Assembly: GCF_001680005.1 (NCBI RefSeq)
Contig: NC_033567.1
Coordinates: 2,170,001 to 2,234,000, forward strand
Direction: 5' to 3'
Length of the DNA: 64,000 nt
Origin: Plasmodium coatneyi
Lineage: Eukaryota; Apicomplexa; Aconoidasida; Haemosporida; Plasmodiidae
Part shown: piece after piece, positions 22,826 to 33,381 of the stretch
How positions within the stretch are numbered: the stretch's first letter is position 1
Layout of the letters: the number at the start of each line of letters is the position of its first letter
Notes under the pieces: model-generated
Database searches by the model: none
What the model was told of the DNA's origin: nothing
What the model saw: the letters and a program-made list of their open reading frames with translations, nothing else
Position numbers and translations under genes: made by a program

Positions 22826-25182
22826 TTACATGCGATGATAAGATACATTCCTCTTCTGTCGTGCATTATTATTCCCTGATCCTCTGGGTAGTGGTCTCCT
22901 ATTGTATAAAGTAGATTCATCCATAGAACCTGTTGTAGAGGTATCTGTTGTATATAGTGAAGAGGTCTCTTCTGTGAGTGTGTCGAAATCATGTGTGGCG
23001 GACCTTCTCTTTCTTCTAGTGCTGTTTCTTCCAAAGGTGTTTCCAAAGAAGGTGTTTTTTACCCAGGGGGGTAATAAATCATACTAAATAAAAGGGGAAA
23101 GAAGAGAAAGAGTATCATGGGTGGAAATATGAATTATGTGACCCTTACATATACATATGTACATACATATACATATATACCCCATATGTACATGTATATA
23201 TATATAGTGGTAATAATTATGTTAATTACTTACTTTATATGAAAGGAAAGCAATTGTTGGTAATCCTACTGCAGCTAATGTACCTGACACAGCAGCTGGA
23301 ATGTTGTTGGATGGACAATCTGATGTGTATTTTAATTTGCACTTTAATTTGGCAGGTTCAAGAATGGGATTGCCAGGAGAAGTTTCCTCCTTCTGTTCGA
23401 ACATTTCCCTAAAAGAAGTGCACCATTCCTTCTCAGCATTTGCAGTGTCCGAACAGTGTGATTGCATTGCTTCATAGGCTGTAACAACCAGGGTAAGGTG
23501 ATTAATGTAGTCCTGATCAGTACAGATTGAATCGGACGTTCTTGGGCCCTCTACATATGTATTTATATTTGAATAGTCCTGTGTATATTCATATACTTTT
23601 TTCATATTTAGGAAGGTGTCCAAAGGGATGTTGTCCCTCCCTCCATCATATAAAACATCACATTTCTTATCAACTTGCAGCCCCTCCAGCTGCTTCAATT
23701 TGTCGTAGACGTCTTTCATAGCTGTAGAGAATTCATCCTTTTTGTTAGAAGTACCAAATAGTGTATCTCCAATCCAATAATATAAGTAGGGGCAGTACGA
23801 ACCTTTGGACGGCTCATCTCCCTTCTCAGTTGTTACGTAGTAGTACGCAGCCATAGCAGCTTCTGCGGAGGTCTTCCTACCACCGTACTGGCCTATTTTA
23901 CTTTCAAGTACACTTTTCATTGTAGCTATACTGGACATTGTACTCTCACTGTACTTGTCAATTGCATTATTTAATTTTGTATGCATTTTGTATGAGGGTA
24001 ATTTGCTCAGACAAGTTTCCTATAAAGTGAAATAGAAGGAAGGAGAGTGGAAAATATAAATGGATGTTCCTATGCATTCATTGCTCCTAAGTTTATTGTA
24101 TTTTGTATACAATGCTGTGTGTTCAATATGTAATTGTTTATGTTAGAAAAAGAATAATGATCCTTCCTTAGACCACCTCCTCCCTAGACCTTTTTCTTCC
24201 ACCCCTAACAACCTTTCCTTCCAGCAATCACCTAACAATCAGTCCTTCCTTCGACCTATCACTATCCTAACACAACCTTCCTTCCACCAACCACACCTAA
24301 CACAACCTTCCTTCCACCAACAACACCTAACACAACCTTCCTTCCACCAACAACACCTAACACAACCTTCCTTCCACCAACAATACCTAACACAACCTTC
24401 CTTCCACCAACAACACCTAACACAACCTTCCTTAGACCCCTTACACCATTGTTTGCACTTACCCCAACACTAGAACCAGCTTTCCACGTTCCAGTAGAAC
24501 CTGGTCCGGAGGAATAAGGTTTCCAGGTTCCCGTGGAACCGGGACTACGTTCTTCGGGAGGTTTCCATTCACATTTTAATTCTGATGAATTCCGATCACA
24601 GTGTATTTCATATTTCTCCTTAAAATTTTCACAATACGGATCTGCAGGACTATTCCAAGTGCTTCCACATTTTTCCTGAACACTAGCGGGAACGTCAGGA
24701 GCAGTGGTCTTGTACTGGTGCTGATAGCCACTATCGCAAGATTTATAATATCTCTTCAATTTATCATTATTTGGGTTGTAATCTTGTTTAAATTCAAATT
24801 GATCCCTTTCCCTTTGGAATTCGTCCCATGTACTACGATACTTTAGGGGGTTGCATTTACATTCACCACAAACGTCCTTTAAGGCAGCGTATATATCTTA
24901 CATGGCTCCTGAAAAATCCTTATCCCCCTCTTTCTTCCATATCATATCTCCCAGCCAGTAATAGAAGTACTCACACATAGCATCATCAGGCGAACCATGC
25001 TCCCCAGCCGTAGATACAAGATACCAGGCGTTTGCAATTGCGTGAGTCTCCTTTCGGAGTTCACTGTACGTACTTAACTTTCCCTGCAAATTTCCGACAC
25101 AATGCGGGAATTTACAGAGGGTACATGTATTCTTCAACATATCATAGATCCATTCGGAATATAAAGTAGGTGAACCTGATCC
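22826..25182 (-). pseudogene. Two-domain pir (KIR-like) gene interrupted by one in-frame stop
   Basis: Variant surface antigen family, expected on the infected red cell or parasite membrane. Exons on - strand, all phase 0: 25182-24463, 24019-23234, 23083-22826. The first (240 codons) is a PIR ectodomain with CEYFYYWLGDMIW but carries TAA at 24898-24900, where the second domain has Lys. The second (262 codons) is another PIR domain (YLYYWIGDTLF) ending in a membrane helix, VSGTLAAVGLPTIAFLSYK. The third is the cytoplasmic tail: LLPPWVKNTFFG, then the basic RRKRRS, ending YHRM. Donors are GTAAGT at 24462 and 23233; acceptors are CTGTAG, TTATAG and TTTAG. A short first exon with the ATG lies right of 25183 and was not found. 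The exon join over the minisatellite intron is inferred from phase; two adjacent genes are an alternative. Confidence 0.75.
24180..24462. repeat. 30-bp minisatellite inside a pir intron
   Basis: Tandem 30-bp units with core CACAACCTTCCTTCCACCAA, about five near-identical copies at 24290-24435, with degenerate copies on both sides. On - strand it lies directly after the exon donor GTAAGT at 24462, so it is intronic. The frame that reads through it as VVGGRK units is not protein. Confidence 0.85.
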
Positions 25183-26244
25183 CTACAGGTGTCAATGATG
25201 AAGTGCATACATGTATTTCTATCCTGCATTGATCTGTGCCTGCAGATTTATATATACAATGTTTACACATTCACTTTGGATAAGGGATGAGTGCATAGTA
25301 CACTTACCCATCCCATTATGATGCACACATATATTCCTTCTTATATAGAACCTATATTAAAATGTACACTCCTTATGTGTTCAAGTTGAACATTTATATG
25401 TGAGAGAACCTTGTGCAAAATAGTAATTATATACGCTGATTAGGTTCCTATTCCTTCTAACTCTATACACTGTTCAACCTACAGAGGACAGAAGTGTATT
25501 TCATACATACATGAAACACTTATACATAATAGGAATAAAGTGGGAACAATGATCAAAATCCTCTTCCTGCATATATTGCTTTTATTTTTCACCTATGTTA
25601 TATTATTGGAGTGTAATTATTCCACACCATACTTGTGTGTATTCGAACATTACATGATCATTTGCACCTTTACATATTATTATAACATATACACATATAT
25701 ATACAGGAGCGTAATATTTCTCTCTCTTGTGCAAAAATTCTTCTGCTGGTATACTTTTTTCATTTTTATGCTCAATTTTTATTAAGAAATGTTTGTTAAA
25801 AACACTTAGTATGTACAGTAGAGTTCATACACATAAAAACCCCTTTTTTTTTTGTGAATGCGCATATTCCTAATTATATAGAAAATGGAGTGTGCATTTA
25901 AGAAATAAGTGGAGATGATTAACGCACAAAGGACTTATATTAATTATATAAAGGAAAGAAGGCAGAAAACACATCCATTCTATAATAATAATACTACCCT
26001 CAACAGCACAACTCTCCGTTTTCCATTTGTGATGACTATTCCATGAACTATTCATTCATACAAGGAATACATTCCCTACTACTTGAGTATTCATCTCCTC
26101 TTTTTAATCTATATTATATTTTATACATTAGTTTACACTCTTACTTCCTTTATTTCTCCTAATGGGTATCACAAGGTTCATAGGGCACATGAGCCATTAA
26201 GGTTACATCAACAATTTCAAAAATTTAAAGGGATAAAGAGGATA
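25183..26244. other. 5' flank of the left pir gene
   Basis: About 1.06 kb, strongly AT-rich. It should contain the short pir first exon and promoter, but I cannot place the exon. A 246-bp + frame at 25540 is a hydrophobic, Tyr/Phe/Ile-rich chance ORF. Confidence 0.45.
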
Positions 26245-26650
26245 TAGCGTTCAGGTTTTAGGGTTTAGGCTTCAGGTTTTAGGGTTTAGGCTTCAGGTTT
26301 TAGGGTTTAGGCTTCAGGTTTTAGGGTTTAGGCTTCAGGTTTTAGGGTTTAGGCTTCAGGTTTTAGGGTTTAGGCTTCAGATTTTAGGGTTTAGGCTTCA
26401 GGTTTTAGGTTTCAGGGTTTAGGGTTCAGGATTCAGTGTTTAGGGTTCAGTGTTTAGGCTTAGGGTTCAGGGCTTAGGTTTAGGGATCAGGGTTTATGTT
26501 TAGGGTTCAGGGTTTAGGTTTAGTGTTTCAGGGTTTTAGGCTTTTAATTCTAGGATTTATTGTTTTAGGGTTTAGAGATTCAGGACTTAGGGTTTACGTT
26601 TTATGAGTTTAGGGCTCTGGGTTCTGTTTTCAGGGTTTAGGTTTTAGACA
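26245..26650 (+). repeat. Internal telomere-like repeat array, G-rich on + strand
   Basis: About 400 bp of degenerate heptads TTTAGGG / TTCAGGG / TTTAGGC. The first 160 bp is a higher-order 21-bp unit (TTCAGGT-TTTAGGG-TTTAGGC) repeated about seven times; the rest is irregular. The G-rich strand reads 5'->3' rightwards, so the virtual chromosome end would be to the right. TT(T/C)AGGG is the Plasmodium telomere heptad. Confidence 0.95.
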
Positions 26651-26699
26651 CCTGGTTTAGAACAAATATATTCTTTCTGTAGATATGCAATGTGAGCTG

Positions 26700-27606
26700 C
26701 TCCATGCGAAAACATGTTAGGAACCCTAAAGCCTAAAGCCTAAACCGTAAGCGCTAAGCAGTAAAATCTGAAGCATAAGTCCTAAACCGTGAATCCTGAA
26801 CCCTAATCCTTAAACGCTAAGACATAAAACCTAAACTCTAATCCCTCAAGCCTGAAAACTAAAGCTAAACCCTTAAACCTAAACCGCGAACCATATACCC
26901 TGGAACCCTGGAACTCTGGAAACCTGAACCCTAAACACTAAAGCCTCAACCCTAACTCCTGAAAAATAAACCCTAAACCCTAATACACGAACCCTACATC
27001 ATGAACCCTGAACCCTAAACGCTCAAAACTAAACCATCAATTCTAAACGCTGAACCCTAAACCCTCAAACCTAAACCATCAATTCTAAACACTGAACCCT
27101 GAACCCTAAACCCTGAACCCTAAACCCTAAATCCTGGAGCCTAAACCCTATAAACTAAAACCTAAACCCTAAAACCTGAAGCCTTAACCCGAAAACCTAA
27201 ACACTCAACCCTAAAATCTGAAGATTAAACCCTAAAACCTGAACCCTGAAACCTAAAACCTGAACCCTGAAACCTAAAACCTGAACCCTAAACCCTAAAA
27301 CCTGAACCCTAAACCCTAAAACCTGAACCCTAAACCCTAAAACCTGAACCCTAAACACTAAAAGCTGAAACCTAAACCCTAACACTTAACCCCTAAGAAA
27401 TAAACCAAAAACCTAAATCCTAAAGCCTAAAACTTAGAGCCTAAACCCTGAACCTTAAAAATAAACCCTGAACCCTAAACCGCGAAACATAAACCCTGAA
27501 CCCTAAACCGCGAAACATAAACCCTGAACCCTAAAACCTGAACCCTAAAACCTGAATCCTAAACCCTGAACCCATGAACTCTAAATCGCAACCCTAAACG
27601 CTAAAC
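26700..27606 (-). repeat. Internal telomere-like repeat array, C-rich on + strand (inverted relative to the left array)
   Basis: About 900 bp of CCCTAAA / CCCTGAA heptads, degenerate from 26700 and more regular after 27050. It includes a 21-bp higher-order unit at about 27280-27355 and a 28-bp unit containing CCGCGAAACATAAA at about 27475-27530. The G-rich strand is -, reading leftwards, so this array points at the left one. Frames across it (for example 27197-27385 on -) are repeat translations, not genes. Confidence 0.95.
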
Positions 27607-28536
27607 CATATGAACTGTTGTAGTCTACTGAACTTCTGTAATGTTCGGAATCTTTCTATCTTCGTATAATTGTATGAAAAAATAGCAGAAATGTAAGTTA
27701 AAGGTGCTCTAATATATATTAGTATAATATGCACTGGGGAAGAAGACGGGAGCTGAAATATTATAGTGTGTATTCTTTAAAATACTGAAAATATAGTATA
27801 ACTATGCGAATGAATCCATAAAAGGATAATGTGTATTGTACGTATTGCGAGCTTACCGGTGGAAGAAGTAAATGTACTCTGCAATACTGCTATATGTGTG
27901 CGCACATTCTTCTGCTTAAAATAATATCAATACAGTATCCTGTGTTATGCCCTCTTTATTTATTTTGTAAATGTACATTTTTCATTGTATGCGTATCGAT
28001 GTGTATATGTACTCATGGCAGAAAAAGAGAAAGTGTTTCATGCATAAATTATATGTGTTAAGGAAATTCGCATAACCCTCGAAGGTTGAAGCGAAAACTT
28101 AAATTTATTGTACATACTGGAAGTTTCTTATTTAAGGAAGGGAGAATTGTATCTTTGTGTATGTAATAATGTATGAACATGAATAATAATATTGTATTAT
28201 ATGTAATCATGTAGAGTACAGAAATAAAGTATATATGAATACGAAGTGTATAAAGAACTCAGTTTTCCTTTCCACTTTTTGCTCTTTTCTCATTTTTGTT
28301 CATATTTGACTCTATTTATGCACATAAAGCTTTCATGCATAGGTATGCGTTATCTTTGTATAAAGGAAGGGGCAATGTATAATATAAAGAAAATGGAGAA
28401 TTTGATATGTGCTCACTTATAGTCCTCACGGGACGAGCAGAATTTTTATACTTTCCTTTATTCTATATATATGAGTACATAAGAAACAGCACATTTCAGC
28501 ATAAATGAATTCTATATATAAGAATGCCCATAAGTC
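27607..28536. other. AT-rich 5' flank of the right pir gene
   Basis: 930 bp, very AT-rich, with no credible ORF. It holds the presumed promoter of the right pir gene; TATATA runs occur near 28464-28470 and 28511-28518. Confidence 0.45.
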
Positions 28537-29961
28537 ATGGTGCAAGGGGATGAAGAAACGAATCCGGTTTGGTCCTTCTATTCGAAGTGCGGGAGTATAT
28601 GTATTATTCGTACGTTATATTATTTGTAATATAATGAATTCAAGAATAGTAGAGCGTTGAGGGAAGCATACACATTTTTTATTTCACAAATTACATTTAT
28701 AGAAAAAACTTCTTGAAACTTTAAATTCAGAGGAATTATTTAAAAATGCAGGGGATTATGGACTTAATTGTAGTACACGCGAAGATAGTAGGGGATGGAT
28801 CAGGCAGGTAGTAGAAGTGAATGCATTGAGGACATATCCAGATTTAAAACCATATGCAGCTTATTTGGCGGATGCATGGTGTTATGTATCTGAAGTTAAA
28901 TGGGGCAGTCTACTCTATGGGGCACATTGCGATTTCCTATATTACATGATAAAGGAGATTATAGGGAAACAGCCAAAGTACGCCGAGTCACTGGAAGGCA
29001 CTGTAAGAACAATAAACGACGAATTAAGGACAACTTTCCCTATAACAGGGTGTGAGTTCGGAAAACCCAGTGTTACGGAAGTTTTGTTTAATTGGAGAAA
29101 ATATATATTTGGCTATGTGCACAACTACGGAACTATAAAGGAACGGGTACAAAGTGAAGAACCTGATTGTACTGGAGAATGGGGAAGTTATTTAAGGAGG
29201 GTTGTTTCAACATTTGAACAGGTACGTAGGGATTGTGAAGGAACGTCTAAGGGTGATCAGTATTGTGCCAAATTTAACGAAAAATATAGAGATTATTTTC
29301 AAGGCAAGGGACAAAAATTAACATGCGGATCCATACAAGCACCAGATCCTACCGTAGATTCTGCTCCAACACCCGAATCCAGCGGAGGGAAGTCTGAATA
29401 TGTAGTCTCCCCTAAGAAAAACACTGATTTTTATTATACATGTTTCGCTATCGGATTACCTTTAATCACTTCTTTTTTCTATAAGGTATGTGTTATAACA
29501 TATATTGCATTAGCAGCATAAAGCGGAAGCACATACGTCCGCATGCAAAATATAAATAGTGGACATCCTCTCATAAATGTTGAGTGTTGGAATGGGCAGA
29601 TCCGCATATGTGTGGTACGTGATTCTGCGCTATTTTTTCTTAGTATGCTTCACTGCTTTCCCCAAGACAAAATTCTACTGGGAGAAAAAGAAGATCAATG
29701 GGACATAACCTTGATGCCTGCACGAACGACTCAACAGAAAATGCTTCCACAACAAACTCTACATTAGATTCCACATTCGATTCTACATTCGATTCTACAT
29801 TCGATTCCACATTCGATTCCATAACAAATTCCATGACAGAAGGGGATAATTCTACCATATATAATGGTAGATCACCACCTAGGGCAAGAACACAACATAG
29901 GCGAAGGAACAACAGGAACGAAGAAAGGAAAAGGAAGAATATAGCTTATCATCGTATGTAA
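28537..29961 (+). CDS. pir (KIR-like) variant antigen gene, apparently intact
   Basis: Member of the Plasmodium interspersed repeat family; exported surface antigen. Main exon 28703-29485 (261 codons, phase 0 both ends) and tail exon 29644-29961. Acceptors are TTTATAG and TTTCTTAG; the donor is GTATGT. The ectodomain has the family core DAWCYVSEVKWG and CDFLYYMIKEIIG plus scattered cysteines. A single membrane helix follows (YYTCFAIGLPLITSFFYK). The tail starts YASLLSPRQNS, has basic GRKRRS, then tandem STFD units, and ends IAYHRM, as in the left pir gene. The short first exon is uncertain: 28537-28566 (MVQGDEETNP) keeps phase 0 but its donor GTTTGG is weak. It is transcribed away from the telomere-like arrays. 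Confidence 0.88.
29767..29826 (+). repeat. 12-bp tandem repeat in the pir tail exon
   Basis: About five 12-bp copies of GATTC(C/T)ACATTC encode repeated STFD in the cytoplasmic tail. The copies are nearly identical, so the expansion is recent; the equivalent tail of the left pir gene lacks it. Confidence 0.85.
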
Positions 29962-30582
29962 TGTCTAACCCTAAAATTTACAGGGAACTACATTTTCGAA
30001 TTTACTAACTTATCGATTATAGAATAAAGAAAAAAAGGAAGTTCATATATCTGTATGAATACATTTAATGAAGAATGAAGGAGTCCAAAGGAGAAAATAA
30101 GCTAATAGGGAGAATACAGAAACTTCATTTATCCGTAATATCTATGCAACAAGAAAATTACGGTCATGGTTAAATTGATAGGGGAGTGGCATATGAGGAT
30201 GAAGTTAGGGGGGCGCGGCGCAATGCTCTGTGACATGGGGAGAAAACAAAGCAAAGAGAGCGTTGCAAAGGTGGCAACATGAAGCTAGATGTGCGACAAA
30301 GTGTGGCGTGATAAATTATGACGGGGCCCGGTAGCAGAGAGCAACCCATTGCATGAGCGCACATCGCTCGGTCAAAGTTTGGCCACCACTATGGAGTTAT
30401 TTAATTGGCAACTTTGCGCGTTAATCAATTTTGTAATTTTCACTTTTGTAATTTTTCTGCTTTTTATTTTCCATTTTCATGTTTACCATTTTTTCTGTTT
30501 GTCAAACTGCTGATCAGCACTCAAAAAAAAAAGGCCACCGAAACAAAGTCAGGGAGAACGTGTGACGCGCTCTTCTGACCTC
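29962..30582. other. Right boundary of the pir/telomere-repeat island
   Basis: Convergent 3' flank of the pir gene and GRP170. Base composition changes here: AT-rich until about 30160, then G/C-richer like the core genes. The transition near 30.1-30.2 kb is a candidate insertion edge. No gene seen. Confidence 0.45.
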
Positions 30583-33381
30583 TTACAATTCGTCCTTCTG
30601 ATCCTGCGATCCATTCTTCTTATATGACGATTCGTTAGTGTTGGTATCCGATTCGTCCTTCTGCTGCCCATCTTCAGCATGGGAAGCTCCCGCGTCGGCG
30701 CTTTCGTTGCCACTTTCGCCGGCATTTCCCTTGTTCTCATTTGAGTTGTCATTCTGTGATTCTTTCTTGCTTTGCTGCTCATCGTTCACATCGTTTTTTT
30801 TATCCTTCGCGCTGGATGAAGCATTTTCATCCCCCTTTTTCTCTTTCTTCTCGGCGGGCTTTTTAATTTTCTCCAAACTTTTGATTAGCAAATTAATGGA
30901 CTTAAATTTCATCTCTACTTCTTTGGCTTTAAAAAATGGAGCAGAATAATTATCTAATTTTTTTTGTTCCTCCTGTGCGTCTTTCCACCACTCTATTGCT
31001 TTCTCCAATGAATCTCTCACAACTTTAATGGTTTCCTCGGCCCATGGTTTGGCTGCTGTATACTCTATCAGTTTCTGCTGCATTTCCATAATTTTTGCGT
31101 TCGTGTCCTGGATTAGCTTTCCCCTCCCTTGTAATTCTTCCGCTCTTTCCTTAATAGGAAAATAGACATCTTCCAACTCCCTTATTTTGTTACTTACATT
31201 TTCTAGGGGTTCGTCATTTTCAGTGTAAAGCCACTCTTCATATTCCTCCAATTTGTTCAGGTACTCGGTGAGGGTATCTTCCTTGCACACCTGCTTGAAT
31301 ATGTCCTGCTTCATTTTGCTTCTGGACTCGTAAATAAAAGACTCGAGTTTGTTTTTTCTTTCCGATTTGAGGAAGATGTTAATATCATGCTCGTCCATTT
31401 TCTTTAAAATGTCCTTCTTTGCGTTCACTTCTTCGTTGGTCAGGGGGGCCGGCTTAATGTTCCTGATCTGGTAGGTCATCTGCACTGAGTGTTTCACCAC
31501 TTGGGTTTTTTTTTCACCTGCTTCTGTTGCCTCTTTCTCCGTCGCTTCTTTGTCGGTGGCTTCCCCCCCCGTGGCTTCGAGGTTAACTTCCCCAGCTGCC
31601 TGCTCACTCGTTTCCACATTGGAGCTTTCCTTTTTCTCCTGCCCATCCGCTGTCTCCGCGCTGGCCTCTACCTCTTTCTTCTCCTCATAAATCAGGAACA
31701 CCTTCTCCAGGGTCAAAATTCCGAACTTATCCAGCTGAAATTCTAGGCTCAGTTTCGGAGGGTCGAACTTTTCGTACTTCTTCTTCGTCGCCTCATCAAT
31801 AGGGTTCACAGAATATTCATTCAGTACCTTCCCATTCTCCAAAATGGAAAATTTTAAATTTTCCCTATATTTTAATATGACGCTTTTTGTAAGGGGGTAT
31901 CTGGAGTTATAAGCAATAATTTCCTTCGGCTTATTTTGATCATCTGATGTTTCGTTTTCCCCATCCTTTTGAACTACTATGTGATATTCATTTGACAAAA
32001 TATCTGTGTAGTTCAAATCTTTCAAACGAAAGTTCGCACTGTTGTAGGCAGCAATGTAGAGGCTTCCCATGGTGACTGCTTCGTCACTGTTGAGGTGCAT
32101 ACCAACAGTTAGGGGATTAAAAAAGGCGGTGATTTCATTTAATACTTTGGGGACTCTCCATGCAGCGCCGATCAATTCTAAAGCTTCAATATCTTTCAAT
32201 TCGAAGGAAGCCTTCTGAAGGGCATTATTAATTGGGACTTTAAAATTTAAGATCACTTCTTCAATTAGATCTTCGAATTCTTGTCTCGTGACTGTTTCGC
32301 TCAAGCTTTTATTCTTGTACAAACTTTCAATAAACACATCCGTGGACTTCTTAGCGCTTAGCAACAATTTTGCTTTATTCGCTGCCAGGACTAATTTCCG
32401 CATGGCTTTCCTATCGTCATAAATGGACAAGTTATATTTTTCTTCAAATTTCTTCCTCAAGTGTTCAGCTAGCATCACATCGATTTGATTTCCTGATTTG
32501 TTCTCTATAACTTCACATGCATACATCTGAACGCTTCTGGTCCGCACTTTATCTTTCTCTACATGGCTAATTGTTCCTATTCCCACATTGATATTTTTGC
32601 TTCCCACGTCCAAGTACATGGTTAATTTGGTCGTGTTCAAAGGCAAGTCGTGCACATTGTGTATGGCAGCAGCGGTGACTCCATTCACTAACCCTAGTAA
32701 TTCTAGCCCTGCAATTTTGGTTGCATTGAGGAGAGCCTCCTTCTTCCTTTGTGGGTAATTACACGGAATGGATATCACACAGCCGATATGTACATTTACC
32801 GACCTCTTCGTTTTGTAATCCACATTTAGATGATTGTACGCTAGCTTCTTTATGTAGCCTAATATATTTGCTGTAATTTCCTCCGACGACAGAACCATAT
32901 CATTCTTTAGTTTCAAACTGATGGTTCCCCTCTTATGATCTACAACATAATCGTAGTCAAAATATTTAGTAGCTGGATCATCCCCTTGGTGGAATTCGTA
33001 ATTATTCACATCTCCGTAAAAATCTTCATTACTTTCATCATAATTTTCTACATTGAAATTTTCCTTATTTTTCAATGCATCGAATATGTTGTAGGCTAAA
33101 TAGTCGTTCCCATTTTGGATCGTCAAATGCGGATGCTTTGCGCTGTATATTTTCGCTTCCTCGTCGAAGGTCCTGACTTTACTACTGAACGAGATTGCAT
33201 TCGTTATTTTTCGCTTACTCTGATTGTTCAGTAATATGTTGAAACCTTTTCCTGGCGACACAATGGATACCTTTATGTACTCGTTTCCAAAGTCTATGCC
33301 CAAAACAGATGCGCCTTTTACCAGGATTACCTGGTTCAGCAGGGCTAGGATCACCAGGGCAAGCAGCAGCGTCCTCTTCAT
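30583..33381 (-). CDS. GRP170: GRP170 / HSP110-type ER chaperone
   Basis: Large HSP70-family chaperone of the ER lumen, a nucleotide-exchange partner of BiP. 932 aa, single exon. Signal peptide at residues 1-24 (LLLALVILALLNQVILVKGA). ATPase domain follows: phosphate-1 loop GIDFGNEYIKV near residue 28, YLDVGSKNINVGIG (phosphate-2), and ELIGAAWRVPKV, the adenosine-loop equivalent in which HSP110/170 proteins deviate from HSP70. A long acidic Glu/Ala/Thr-rich insert in the beta-domain near residues 545-625 and a helical C-terminal domain are typical of GRP170. It ends DQKDEL, an ER-retention signal (KDEL). A Ser/Asn/Lys/Asp-rich disordered stretch precedes it. Very secure. Confidence 0.96.
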   Translation of the reverse strand: MKRTLLLALVILALLNQVILVKGASVLGIDFGNEYIKVSIVSPGKGFNILLNNQSKRKITNAISFSSKVRTFDEEAKIYSAKHPHLTIQNGNDYLAYNIFDALKNKENFNVENYDESNEDFYGDVNNYEFHQGDDPATKYFDYDYVVDHKRGTISLKLKNDMVLSSEEITANILGYIKKLAYNHLNVDYKTKRSVNVHIGCVISIPCNYPQRKKEALLNATKIAGLELLGLVNGVTAAAIHNVHDLPLNTTKLTMYLDVGSKNINVGIGTISHVEKDKVRTRSVQMYACEVIENKSGNQIDVMLAEHLRKKFEEKYNLSIYDDRKAMRKLVLAANKAKLLLSAKKSTDVFIESLYKNKSLSETVTRQEFEDLIEEVILNFKVPINNALQKASFELKDIEALELIGAAWRVPKVLNEITAFFNPLTVGMHLNSDEAVTMGSLYIAAYNSANFRLKDLNYTDILSNEYHIVVQKDGENETSDDQNKPKEIIAYNSRYPLTKSVILKYRENLKFSILENGKVLNEYSVNPIDEATKKKYEKFDPPKLSLEFQLDKFGILTLEKVFLIYEEKKEVEASAETADGQEKKESSNVETSEQAAGEVNLEATGGEATDKEATEKEATEAGEKKTQVVKHSVQMTYQIRNIKPAPLTNEEVNAKKDILKKMDEHDINIFLKSERKNKLESFIYESRSKMKQDIFKQVCKEDTLTEYLNKLEEYEEWLYTENDEPLENVSNKIRELEDVYFPIKERAEELQGRGKLIQDTNAKIMEMQQKLIEYTAAKPWAEETIKVVRDSLEKAIEWWKDAQEEQKKLDNYSAPFFKAKEVEMKFKSINLLIKSLEKIKKPAEKKEKKGDENASSSAKDKKNDVNDEQQSKKESQNDNSNENKGNAGESGNESADAGASHAEDGQQKDESDTNTNESSYKKNGSQDQKDEL

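Noticed and set aside
22792..23046. 84-codon - strand frame beginning METPLEETALEERE
   Set aside because: It is an out-of-frame reading of the pir tail exon; the phase-0 frame from 23083 gives the family tail.
24262..24462. Open frame encoding VVGGRKVVLG repeats
   Set aside because: It begins exactly after a GTAAGT donor and is a translation of the 30-bp intronic minisatellite.
25540..25785. Hydrophobic + frame in the pir flank
   Set aside because: Phe/Tyr/Ile-rich product of AT-rich sequence; no PIR or signal-anchor pattern with a following exon.
27197..27385. - strand frame with repeated VQVLGFR
   Set aside because: Translation of telomere-like heptads, not a gene.
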